Part shown: positions 10,877-20,750 of the stretch, piece after piece
Position numbering within the stretch: position 1 is the stretch's first letter
Layout: every line of letters begins with the position of its first letter
Position numbers and translations under genes: made by a program
The notes under the pieces: generated by a model
Seen by the model: the letters and a program-made list of their open reading frames with translations, nothing else
The model's database searches: none
What the model was told of the DNA's origin: nothing
Assembly (NCBI GenBank): GCA_003427395.1
Contig: BFEA01000312.1
Coordinates: 1,619,202-1,658,736, forward strand
Reading direction: 5' to 3'
Length of the DNA: 39,535 nt
Origin: Chara braunii
Taxonomy: Eukaryota > Streptophyta > Charophyceae > Charales > Characeae

Positions 10877-11019
10877 GTAAGATTTGTGAATAGGAGCACT
10901 CGCATATCTGTCACTAGCCAGCTTTGTGTTCGTCCAAATTGATGTTATGGGCTAATGTACCTTTTACCACTTGTTAAAAAAAAGCTTGTGGGCTGTGGGT
11001 TGTTTTCTATGTTCTACAG
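10877..11019 (+). other. Probable spliceosomal intron, 143 bp
   Basis: Donor CATG|GTAAGA at 10877 and acceptor TTTTCTATGTTCTACAG|G ending at 11019. The interval is T-rich with stops in all forward frames, between two coding-like segments. Joining at these exact sites does not restore the frame used downstream (codons starting at 11021), so either one base has been lost or the true site is shifted. This is the clearest sign that the gene is eukaryotic. Confidence 0.5.
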
Positions 11020-12181
11020 GTGTGAGGTTGTGAATGTCCCTTCCCATGAAGCCTGTAAAAGCCGTGAGGGGAAATGTCTTTGAGGGAGGTCATTGGCCGC
11101 TTTACCGAAGAAGTCGTTAAGTGTAGGGTTATTTAAAAGGGTCTGGATGCCTCGCCTTTCCCAGGGAGCTATCAAGGTTCTGAAGGCTTGTGGAATAGAT
11201 AAGGAGGAAGGTTTGCGGAAATATTTGGCTGCGTCTATTGAAAGTATTACTGCTTTGTCTGATGGGTCTGATGACGATGCCAAACGGGGTGTCTTGAAAG
11301 ACCCGTGTCTTAAGTACATCGCCAAGGACACATTCAACAGTCGGGGATACAACTTTTCTGGGAAAAGGACAGACGGTCCTTAGCCATTTCGCCCCGGTGA
11401 TTTTGATCACTCCTCACACTTGTTTGTGGGTGTTTGTGCAGCTGGGGCTACATCATGTTTTCGCGTTCCGTTGCCTACCGAGGAGCTTAGCGCTACGGAC
11501 TTGAGAATGTTGCGGAACGTCTGTGGAGATTTCAGCAACGGCCACGGGGTGGTATCCTAGGTTCGCAAAGAGGTCAGTTCAATTCCGTTGAGCAGAAAAA
11601 GTCATCAAACTCTTGTTCAAGGGGAATGGCTTTCCGACGAGATGGTGGAGTCGTACTTGGCCTTGCTTGCCAACACTGCGTTGCCTGGGTGTCCCTCTCT
11701 TTACATTTTCAGTCCCTTTTTCTATACCAAGCTCGTCCGTGGCGGCTATCGACATGATAGGGTTGCGAGATGGACAAAAGATGTGGATATTTTCTCGTAC
11801 GAGATGGTCTTGATTCCTGTCCATAAACATGGAGTGCATTGGACCCTATTGTGTCTCCGAGAACAACGGCTGGAGTACTATGATTCCCTCGTACAAGACG
11901 ATGGCGGTTTTTCTTCCGATGTGATTGCGAACTTCACGCAATTCCTCCGTGACGAAGCAGTTTGTCATTATGGTCAAAAAACGAAAGTGGATCTCCAGGA
12001 GCCCAAGGTGGTTGTTTGTGGTGTCCCTCAACAATCGGACGGGTAGAGCTGCGGTGTTTTCATGCTCGCCTTCGCTTCATTTCTTGCACGCAGCTGTCCG
12101 CCACCATTTTCGATAGACCAAAGCGACATTCCAAACATCCGGCTGAGGATTGCGGTGGACATACTCCAAGGCGCTGAATGA
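11020..12181 (+). pseudogene. Large broken gene, part 5: Ulp1/SENP-type (C48) SUMO protease domain with in-frame stops
   Basis: One frame (codons starting at 11021) stays readable to the TGA at 12179, interrupted only by TGA 11081 and TAG 11381, 11558 and 12044. It shows the C48 order: VQGEWLSDEMVESYLALL (GEWL from 11621), GVHWTLLCL with catalytic His at 11837-11839, RLEYYDSL with catalytic Asp at 11882-11884, PQQSDG with the oxyanion Gln at 12029-12034, and then SCGVFMLAFA with the nucleophile Cys at 12050-12052. The TAG at 12044-12046 falls between PQQSDG and SCG, removing the nucleophile. Ulp1-type proteases cleave SUMO from conjugates, and this family is often carried by plant DNA transposons. 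The domain call is firm; whether it belongs to the same gene as the ParB-like part is inferred from shared strand, spacing and continuing frames. Confidence 0.8.
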
Positions 12182-12300
12182 TATCATTGTTGTTAAAATA
12201 CACGTAGTTTTTTTTCCGAAATGCCATAAGCAGAAGTCCGAATTTATTCCCACTTGATCTACCAGTCGGCCGGTTCGACCTGTGCTGTTGTTTTGATGAG

Positions 12301-12620
12301 GTACCGGATTGCAGTGGACATTTTGGTCAAGTAAACGCTCAGCTGTTGATGTGAATATCCCAGCCTCGTGTTGTAGCAAATTTTTAAGGGTTCTTCATTT
12401 CGAGGAACCTGTCATCTTTACTCGTACGCCTTTCGGCAGCGCCGTGCTGCCTTTGTTTGTTTTCGGGTTGTTCTCATTGCTTGCCGCGCAACATCAGCTA
12501 GAGGGTTGCAGCGGACGCTTACGTGAAGTACAATCTTAGATGCCGATGTATATATCCCAGCCACGTGGTGCAGTATCTTTTAAGTAGACGCTTGGATATG
12601 GGATGTGAATATCCTGACTT
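12301..12620. repeat. Degenerate tandem repeat of about 196 bp
   Basis: Blocks GGATTGCAGTGGACATTTTG (near 12305) and GGGTTGCAGCGGACGCTTAC (near 12502), and ATGTGAATATCCCAGCC (12349) and ATGTATATATCCCAGCC (12545), recur at a spacing of about 196 bp. A third relative of the first block overlaps the end of the protease frame near 12145, so the repeat may originate from the gene's 3' end. Confidence 0.6.
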
Positions 12621-13126
12621 TCAGACCGCAACAACACCGTGCTGTGTTTGCCGCGTCGTGCTGCGTTTGTTCGTTTCGAGGTTGTGCTGCTCTGTTACTC
12701 ATGGGACGTCTTCATCCTCTTGTAAATATTTTGCACTCATGCTCTTACTGAAAGATATCGACGATTTATTCTTGGTCGCCAAATTCTTTCGTGCTTATCT
12801 CTTTCGTTCGCGAGACTTTGTGGTGTGAAAGCCCCTCTCCCCCACCCCACCCCGACCACCCAGCTTTCATACGTTTTGGCTCGCCCTCGTTCTGCGTGTG
12901 CCGCCCCGTTTTACGGTTCACCCCCTCTGCTTGTCTCCATTGAATGTTGTCTGTTGGTTCCTTATGACAGTTGCGAACTTGTTCTCCAGTCGAAAATCAA
13001 TTGTCGCCAGAATGTATGTGTGCTTGAAATTGTTTTACGGATTCAGCGGTGCACTAAATGATTACCAATTTTGTTGTCCCCGGAATACATCTCGTGCTCT
13101 CCACGGAATGCTGGNTGTTGTTTCCG
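12621..13126. other. Unassigned, T-rich
   Basis: No gene or repeat recognised apart from a C-rich tract (CCCCTCTCCCCCACCCCACC near 12833). Short frames on the plus strand (for example from 12523) read as Cys/Phe/Leu-rich text typical of non-coding T-rich DNA. A lone N at 13115 may mark a join. Confidence 0.5.
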
Positions 13127-13254
13127 TATGAGAAATGCGAACATATTCGCACTTTGGATGTCGTACATTTGTGATTGAACTGTTGGTTCCATATGAGAAA
13201 TGCGAACATATTCGCACTTTGGGTCCATGTACTTTGTGATTTTTGGAAAGCCTC
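13127..13254. repeat. 64-bp tandem duplication with TGCGAACATATTCGCA palindrome
   Basis: TATGAGAAATGCGAACATAT at 13127 and 13191. The palindrome TGCGAACATATTCGCA (13136-13151 and 13201-13216) has 6-bp arms and is identical in both, while the tails of the units differ. Confidence 0.85.
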
Positions 13255-13520
13255 CGTGCACTTTGCAATGTGGGATTGTATGATATTTTGCATTCAATGA
13301 TTTTTTTGAAACGTCTCTGTGTACTTTGCAATTTGCCATTGAATGAATTTTTCGCATTGAATGGTTTCTGGAAACTGTTCGTGTGCTGTGAGACTTCACC
13401 TTTGGAAAAACACTAGGCAACTTGATATGTTTTCACCTCGATGTTTGCAATGTCTCTGTGTGCTTTGCAATTTGACTTTGAGATGTTTTCATCTCGATGT
13501 TTGCAATGACAAGAGATACT
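13245..13520. repeat. Short degenerate repeats (CTTTGCAATTTG, TTTTCATCTCGATG)
   Basis: CCTCCGTGCACTTTGCAATG, TCTCTGTGTACTTTGCAATT and TCTCTGTGTGCTTTGCAATT recur. GATGTTTTCA(C/T)CTCGATGTTTGCAATG occurs twice near 13430 and 13480. No coding content. Confidence 0.65.
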
Positions 13521-13650
13521 TGTATGAATGGATATGAATCTCCTACACAGAAAGATTTGATGGCGTTTTCAACCTGGAATATACAAATGACAAGCCAATG
13601 TCCATATTAAATCGTCGCGTTGATGGACTGCGCAACTGCTTCTCCATCAA

Positions 13651-13670
13651 AGTGCGAGTTCAATCGCACT
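13651..13670. repeat. Dispersed palindrome
   Basis: AGTGCGAGTTCAATCGCACT with perfect 7-bp arms around GTTCAA, the same arms as the copy at 9481 but with a different centre. Confidence 0.8.
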
Positions 13671-13737
13671 TCTGGTTTGAGCCCTGAGCAATTCCCTCGC
13701 ACTTTGCTTCACGTCGAGGAGGGTGATCGAACGCACC

Positions 13738-13910
13738 GCCGGTAAGCACCTGCACATCACGAAACAAGAGCACGTCCCAATTGGAACATCGTCGGGTTCT
13801 TGCGATGTCGACTCCCACATGATNGCCGGTAAGCACCTGCACATCACGAAACAAGAGCACGTCCCAATTGGAACATCGTCGGGTTCTTGCGATGTCGACT
13901 CCCACATGAT
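13738..13910. repeat. Perfect 87-bp duplication joined by a single N
   Basis: The block starting GCCGGTAAGCACCTGCACAT is present at 13738 and 13825 with no visible difference over about 86 bases. The only unknown base, N at 13824, sits exactly at the junction. This is the signature of two overlapping contig ends placed side by side, so the duplication may not exist in the genome. Confidence 0.8.
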
Positions 13911-13920
13911 GACTACACTA

Positions 13921-14700
13921 AACAGCGGTAGGATGACCGCTCCGCCTCTCCGATGTGGATCTAACGGTGGATTGCGTCAAATCTGCTCTCATGGATCCGC
14001 GTCGGGGATGGGGGACGGGATCCGACCAAAGTTTGCTTGTAAGGCATCATATGATGTGTCGATAAAATCGACATCCAGAACTGCTTGGTGAGCATCTAGT
14101 GCTACGCCAATAAGTTCCAAACACGGCAGCAAAGTCCCCTAAGAGTGTTATCTGCCGGGTCCTCACCTCATCGACTCTCAAGAGGACTACAGCCAACAGC
14201 GGTAGGATGGCAGGTCCGCCTATCCGATGTGGATCTCACGGTGGAGTGCGAAACTCTGCCCTCAAAGATCCATACCGGGTAGAAGGTCCTGCAAGCAGCA
14301 GTTGCTTGCTTGTAAGGCATCTTATGATGTGTCGATATGACCGACATCCACAACTGTTTGGTGAACATCTAGTGCTACGCCGATAAGTTCCAAAAACACG
14401 GCAGCAAAGTTCCCTAAGAGTTTTCTTTGTCGAGTCCTCACCTCATCGACCCCCTCAAGATGATTACAGCTAACAGCGATATGATGGCAGGTCCACCTAT
14501 CCGATGTGGATCTCACGGTGGAATGTGAAACTCTGCTCTCAAAGATCCATACCGGGTAGAAGGTCCTGCAGCCAGCCGCTGCTTGCTTGTAAGGCATCTT
14601 ATGATGTGTCGATATAACCGACATCCATAACTGCTTGGTGAGCATCTAGTGCTACGCCAATATGTTTTGAACACGACCTTCAAGGTCCCCTAAGAATGCT
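13921..14700. repeat. 275-bp tandem repeat, three copies
   Basis: Units start AACAGCGGTAGGATG at 13921, 14196 and (AACAGCGATATGATG) 14472. Each contains CCGATGTGGATCT, GCTTGCTTGTAAGGCATC, a TGTCGAT...CGACA inverted repeat and CATCTAGTGCTACGCC. The copies differ at scattered positions, so they are old. No coding frame is conserved across all three. Confidence 0.9.
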
Positions 14701-14831
14701 TTTAGTACTGGAGTCCTCTGGCCGCTGACTGTTTGGCACTTCGTGAAGGTTGACACTTCTTGAAGGTGGTCTGCCACTTCTTAAACGTGGTCAGTCACCA
14801 AACAGATCACGACCTGACATCAACCTCGATA

Positions 14832-14851
14832 ACTGTGAATTGACTCGCAGT
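14832..14851. repeat. Dispersed palindrome, reverse-complement orientation
   Basis: ACTGTGAATTGACTCGCAGT reads on the minus strand as ACTGCGAGTCAATTCACAGT, which matches the copy at 3690. Confidence 0.65.
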
Positions 14852-14859
14852 TCAACTAG

Positions 14860-14861
<2 letters not shown>

Positions 14862-14932
<71 letters not shown>

Positions 14933-14956
14933 CTATCTATCTATCTATCTATCTAT
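14862..14956. repeat. (CT)n then (TATC)n microsatellite
   Basis: Pure CT dinucleotides followed by TATC tetranucleotides that run into the gap, which probably caused the assembly break. Confidence 0.95.
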
Positions 14957-15501
14957 NNNNNNNNNNNNNNNNNNNNNNNNNNNNNNNNNNNNNNNNNNNN
15001 NNNNNNNNNNNNNNNNNNNNNNNNNNNNNNNNNNNNNNNNNNNNNNNNNNNNNNNNNNNNNNNNNNNNNNNNNNNNNNNNNNNNNNNNNNNNNNNNNNNN
15101 NNNNNNNNNNNNNNNNNNNNNNNNNNNNNNNNNNNNNNNNNNNNNNNNNNNNNNNNNNNNNNNNNNNNNNNNNNNNNNNNNNNNNNNNNNNNNNNNNNNN
15201 NNNNNNNNNNNNNNNNNNNNNNNNNNNNNNNNNNNNNNNNNNNNNNNNNNNNNNNNNNNNNNNNNNNNNNNNNNNNNNNNNNNNNNNNNNNNNNNNNNNN
15301 NNNNNNNNNNNNNNNNNNNNNNNNNNNNNNNNNNNNNNNNNNNNNNNNNNNNNNNNNNNNNNNNNNNNNNNNNNNNNNNNNNNNNNNNNNNNNNNNNNNN
15401 NNNNNNNNNNNNNNNNNNNNNNNNNNNNNNNNNNNNNNNNNNNNNNNNNNNNNNNNNNNNNNNNNNNNNNNNNNNNNNNNNNNNNNNNNNNNNNNNNNNN
15501 N
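14957..15501. other. Assembly gap, 545 N
   Basis: Unknown bases. Long open frames that cross this gap on either strand are meaningless. Confidence 0.99.
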
Positions 15502-15594
15502 AGTCCGATGCCCGGACCTTTTTGCTAAAAGGGGTCAACGACGGGTATGCCATGGGTGATCGAATCCAGTTGCAATCTCACATAATGCGGTCCG

Positions 15595-15627
15595 GCGGGG
15601 GGGGGGGGGGGCTGGGGGGAGGGGGCT
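15595..15627. repeat. G-run
   Basis: Several long G runs in succession (a run of about 17, then 6 and 5). This could fold as a G-quadruplex, or it could be a sequencing-prone homopolymer. Bases 15628-15835 show nothing else. Confidence 0.75.
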
Positions 15628-15835
15628 GAAGTACGTATCCCGCTCACTACGAACTATACAGTGCCCATAATCAAGCGCACAATTTGCATGTTGATGGGCC
15701 CGGAGCACTCGAACAAACCTGAAGTTTATTTTGAGTTATCGAGCGAAGGTGGCTCCAAAAGGCTACCGTGAAGATAGCCTACAAGGGAGAACTTCGAACA
15801 CCGTTGGTTTGCTAGGGTGGTTGGGGTTGGCTGGG

Positions 15836-15860
15836 GTGTGTGTGTGTGTGTGTGTGTGCG
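15836..15860. repeat. (TG)n microsatellite
   Basis: About twelve GT/TG dinucleotides. It keeps a short poly-Val-Cys frame open, which is not a gene. Bases 15861-16030 are AT-rich unassigned sequence. Confidence 0.9.
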
Positions 15861-16029
15861 TGATGGGTCCAGTACTCCAAGCGATGGCAGTTGACCCATA
15901 TCACTGCCCACTTAGCAACACTTACCAATGATTGTTTCAATTTATTCTTATTTATGTCACTCCAACATGAATTCCGGCTTTGTTACAAAAAGTGAACAAT
16001 CAAAAGGTTGACTTTTAACGAAATGATTG

Positions 16030-16597
16030 TTAGGGATAAATCATTGAAAGATTACGAACTATTGTTTGTCAAGGTTGACTTGGGGATAGTGAGAGTAAGG
16101 TTGACTTGGGGATAGTGAGAGTACTTACCTTTGTGGTTTGACTTACATGTGGCTGAGTGAGATTAATACTTAGTCTGAGTTTCAGTTGATAGGTAGTTGC
16201 TTTAATTGCTCGCCATGTGCTGGAGTCATAGGAGGTACTTTCAAATCCTGCATTTTTTGAGTTAAGTTCTTACTTTTAGGTCAATTTCTGCATTTTCTGG
16301 GATCTTTTATTATACATGGTCTTGTATAAATCTTGGTAAACCACTTTTTCTACGGGAAGCGCCAAAATTTCTACAAAACCAAGGAGTTAGTCAGATCTTA
16401 TATTTTCAGAGTTCAATTTGTTTGACTTTTATATATGACTTAGTAAAAAATTTCGAAAGTATACTTTTCTAAAGGGAGTGTTGCCTAAATTTTTGCTAAT
16501 TCAGGGAGTTAGATGAAATTGGACCTTGAGAAGTCAAAGTCATTTTAGATTCTGAACTTGGTTTTGTATAAATTTTGGTAAGATACTTTCTTTACGG
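16030..16597 (+). mobile_element. Left fragment of an older relative of the long repeat
   Basis: From AATCATTGAAAGATTACGAA onward this matches, with many differences, the interior of the long repeat at about 21920-22450 (GAGAGTACTTACCTTTGTGG, CGCTCGCCATGTGCTGGAG, GTATAAATTTTGGTAAG). A 26-bp duplication (AGGTTGACTTGGGGATAGTG...) at 16072 and 16098 is private to this copy. The match stops at TTTACGG (16597), inside a 124-bp module, where the long repeat begins. Confidence 0.7.
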
Positions 16598-18131
16598 TGT
16601 CGGCGCAAATACCCTTACAAGGCTATCCGCCCTGTTTTATGCAAGTGACAAAAAATAAGTCGGTTAAGAGTTTTTAGGAAGACCGCGCGGTTTGCGGTAG
16701 TGTGGTGACTATAGATTGGCTATGGGGTCTAGAAGCAGAGAGTGTGCAGGTTTAAGGCGCGAGTGATTCCGCTTCTATCTTTGATTATGAAGCCAGCGCG
16801 GACGCCGGTTGGTTTATTCTTTTATTTTTTCTTTATTTTTGGTTACTCTGGATTAAACTTAGGATCTAGGGGATATTTTCTTTCGATGGCTACGTTTGAC
16901 CGAGTCGAGCGCGCGTGCGGAGAACGACCCCGACAACGGCATCGACAACGACGGCGCGACTTCGTGCGGTGAGCGGGGTGTCGTAGGATGGCACGCGGGG
17001 CAATTATGGCACAGTATAAGCGAGCGGGTGCAGGCACTGGGGAGCCGCGCAACCAGTTTGTGGGCCCAAAGCGTCGCACCGCGCTGCCTTGTATGGTACT
17101 CTGCGGGGGCTGGTCTCAGGCTTGGGCATAGCCCTATAGGTTACGACAGCGGACTGTTACTATGGAGGTTCGGGGGTCGAGGCCAGCGGGCATCGCCGCA
17201 GCGGTAGCAGAGCAGCGTCGAGGAGACCAAGGGGTTGAGGGCCCGGCGGGTCTATCCCCCTCTGGTTTTATCGATGGGTACGATCTGTAGAGCCGCCCGT
17301 TAATTCCCCCGTCCTAGTCTTACTATTTTTTTTTTTTTTTAAATCTCCTTCTTAATTTTTTTGTTTACTCGGGGACGCGATGTCGGGCCTGATGCTGGGC
17401 CACGTGGAGTATGTTGTATTCGCAGGGTCGCTTGTAGTGCACTTACAAACTGTTTTTTGCGGCTGCGCCAAAGTCGCGCCCTGTTTGCCTTGGGACGAGG
17501 TGTCGTGGGTATGACGGGTGCCCATGAGCCCAGCCTGGTGGGTACACCTATGAACTGCTGGAATAATAGACTGCGGTCGGGCCCAAGCGAGGGGATCACG
17601 ATGGGCAGGAAAACCCGGATTACAGGTTTGCCTGAGTGCGCGGGCTTGCCTTCCCCGCCGGTAGGCTAGCACAAGGACCGCTTGGCTTTTGGGAAGTGCC
17701 GCGGGGCATTGCCGCGGCTGAGTCCTTCGGGACACCCGTTAGAATTGGAACGGTATGAAAAAGATTAGTATGACCCCAGTATCAAGGGGGGGTGACGCCC
17801 GAAAGTCGGGAATGAATCTGGCACCTATTGGCGCCAGATACCGGTAGAGTAGTGGGGGCGATAATCTCTGGTCGATTTGGGGGCTGGCGGGCGTCGGGCC
17901 GAGAAGTGTAGGGCTCGACCCACTTACCTACGGGGTGATGGTTTTGGTGTGGTTCGGTCGTGGCTGCTGCAGTACCGAAGAGGCCACAAAAGGGGCAAGA
18001 CCGTGATTAGGCCACGAAAGGCTGGCCACGGGCGTGGCAAGAAAAGGCAAGTGGGCGGGGGACTTTTGCCCCGTGCACTGTCAGCAGTGCCTAGGCCCGG
18101 TGGTAGAGGACGGACCCCTGCAACTTGGCAA

Positions 18132-18139
18132 TATAAATA
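18132..18139 (+). promoter_or_regulatory. TATA box candidate, copy A
   Basis: TATAAATA in the context GGCAATATAAATAAAAGG, preserved exactly in copy B at 31759-31766. It lies about 130 bp upstream of the first modular hairpin. Confidence 0.45.
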
Positions 18140-18229
18140 AAAGGAAGTGTCGACCCGATCACTGAGCCAGTCAGTAACCCGTGTGGAAGCGCTGCCGGGA
18201 TAGCCTGCGCAGTGAAGGGTAGGGCAGCA

Positions 18230-19520
18230 ATGGGTGTGGGGAGACTGCAAAGTCGGGAGGAGGAGGGCGAACCTGGACAAGGCTTCGTACCAGGTGCATG
18301 CAGAGGTGATGGTGGAGATGGCAGGAGCCGGCAGGCGTTGGGCCACAGCGGGGTGGCGCACAATGAGGGAGGCGGGTGCTACGTGAACACGCAGCAGCAA
18401 GCGGGCCAGGTGGCAAGCGTGGGAACTACGAAGGAGGATGAAATAAACCCCGACAGGAAAACGGGCCGAGTGCATTCAGAGATGGTGGGGAGACAGGCAG
18501 GGCGCAGTTGGGGATGAGTAACGTGCACGATTCTCAATAGAATCGAACCCGGCGGGGCGCAAAGGTGGTGGAGGGAGAGTGAGGCGAACCTGGCGCCAAT
18601 TCGCGCCGGGTGCATTCGAAGAAGAGAACAACGAAGTCGGGAGAGAGATAGATATGGTGAAGAGGAAAGGATGGTTCTTGCTCGTTTGGTGGACGATTTT
18701 GGTGGGGAAAGAGACAACCCCGGGGTTTTGGCCCCGGGCGAATCAGATGGAAAGGTTAGTGTGAGGAGTAGATTAGTAGAACTGGAGTTAGAGAGAGAAG
18801 ATGATGTGTGAAGGGCGGAGAAGAAGGGTGGTGCTGGGGGACTGAGAACTGCACAGTATGCTCGACTCGTAGAAGAATCAAGCAGTTCGAGATGTCGAGT
18901 AGGGATTTTTGGCCCGGGCGAATTGAGCCATTAAGACCAAACTAGACGGAAGTTAGTAGAAGTGGAGATTAGTAGGAAAAACGGTGCGGGGTGTTGTCGG
19001 AGAGAGCAGCAATGGAGGGAGTAAAGTCGAATGAACCTAGATGCGGATTCGCGCTAGGAACATTCGAAAACAAACGAGAAAGGAGGAAAGCGGGAAAAGC
19101 ACGAAACTCACCCGATTCTTGATGAAATCTGGTGAGAGGAGAAGCATTTTAGAGTACTTGTGGTAGGGCGAATCCATTAGTAAGGATAGACTTGGAGAAA
19201 GGTTAGTAAGAAGAAAGGTTAGCAAGAAAGGGCATGCGCTGATTATGGCGGAGGAAGAGTGGTACGGGCAGAAGAAGTCGACCTCACCTGGTTCTCGTTG
19301 AAGACGAGCAGGGAGAGATTCGGAACAGGAGATTTAAGCACTGCGAAGGTGATGGCGGAGTCCGATTCGCGATCCGGGCGGTGGTTTTGCGGGTACGACG
19401 AACAGGAGTTGCGCCCTGAGGAGGTAGTTTGTAGTTGTGTAGAGAACTCGAATGAACCTGCCCGCACTATGGGGGCAGATGCATGTGATTTCGCGCAGCC
19501 CATGGGTAGTAGTGGTACAG
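18230..19520 (+). other. Four hairpin modules sharing AACCT...(C/T)AGG stems, copy A
   Basis: Four related modules each open with a stem-loop after CGAA(TGA)A: ACCTGG...CCAGGT (18271-18295), ACCTGGCGC...GCGCCGGGT (18588-18611), TCGAATG+CCTAG...CTAGG+CATTCGA (19027-19067) and CTGCCC...GGGCAG (19458-19478). Stem sequences differ between modules while complementarity is kept. Intervening blocks (CTTGATGAAATC, GGGCGAAT, AAGGTTAGTAAGAAG) recur. Between them lie CTCACC...GGTGAG (19107-19136) and CGATTCT-CAAT-AGAATCG. This suggests a structured RNA; strand is assumed from the TATA box. Confidence 0.5.
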
Positions 19521-20717
19521 AGCACACCGAGATGCCGGATACCAAGTAGTGCAGAGGTACTCACCTATGCAGGGGGAGCGACGGTGTACTTCCGCGTTGT
19601 GAGAGGAGATTCGGCGTGCGTCCAGGCAGACAGGAGGCGAGAATCAAAGAGGGGAGGGAGACAGGGAGAAAGGAGTAGCAGGTGCTTACCATTGGAGAGA
19701 GGCGACGTGGGATCACTCCAGTTTACTCACCTGCGATGAAGGTGGTGGAGAGCAGCGACAGAGTTGGAGACACACAGGCTGTCTCGCGGGGTGCCCGTGC
19801 ACCGGTGGAAGCGGGGGAGGAGTGAGTCGTGGGAGTTGAGGATAGTGTGTCGCTGGTGCTATTAGCCTCAACACGGACTGTTACGGGGCAGCGGACAGGG
19901 CTGGGGTGTACGGCTGATTGCGGAAGCTCGAATTGTTGCTGGTGTCGGACTGCGTAACTATACGTTACTGGGCACGATTGTCGGGCGCCCGTGTAGTAAG
20001 CCGCCTATCACTGCAGGAAGCTGCAGGAAGTTGCTATCGTGTTGTGTTCCGGTGGCTGTCATCCTCTAGCTACCTTGGCAAGTGGTAGCGACTACTGGGT
20101 ACCAGCCATTGTTATGGCTGCCACCGTTCTAAGGGAGTGCTGGGGCAATAGAGCTGTTGGTCCTTGCGGCGTATGGTGGGGGTATTCGTTAGCTGGCATG
20201 AACAGCTGCAGCCGCTAACGGACTGTGCGTAGGCCACTATTGCGGGCCGCGGTTGGCTGTGTACGAACTGCAACTGCGTGTTACACGCGAACTGCGCAAA
20301 AGGGCTGTCGTTTTTGGGCGTTGTATACCGTTGCATACTACTGGTTGCTGCAGCCTGTTGAGCAGCGGCCACGGGACTATGAGGGGGGGTCGACCTCGGA
20401 GCTAAGGGTTCATTAGAGAGGTGATCCGGCGGTTGACTTCACTGCTGACCAAGTTGGGCAGACTTGGCCGCCATCGAGGGGCCCTCAGGTGAACCAAGGA
20501 ATCAAGGCCCTCTCGCGTGAGTCTTAGAGCACCCTTCCTGTATCTAAGCGACTCAAACTTTCTCCACCTGCCCTTCTCGCTCTAAGTCTAGTCTGATTGG
20601 TTTTGAGAGGAAGGCGGCAGGCGGGATTGCAACCCGTAATCCGCGCCAAGGCCTTTGTGGGAGGTTCGCCCCACCGATTGCGGGAGATCTGCCGGGACTC
20701 AGGAGGAGTCCTGGAGG

Positions 20718-20742
20718 CAGGGAACTGAGTGGTAATTCCCTG
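20718..20742 (+). promoter_or_regulatory. Inverted repeat next to TATA box, copy A
   Basis: CAGGGAA...TTCCCTG, 7-bp perfect arms, ending 9 bases before TATAAA. It is unchanged in copy B. Confidence 0.4.
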
Positions 20743-20750
20743 ATTCCCTC

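Noticed and set aside
14750-15559. Long frames across the gap on both strands
   Set aside because: They consist of CT/TATC repeats and unknown bases.
20640-20700. tRNA-like TTCG arm
   Set aside because: No cloverleaf with acceptor, D and anticodon arms can be drawn around it; no tRNA was found anywhere by eye.
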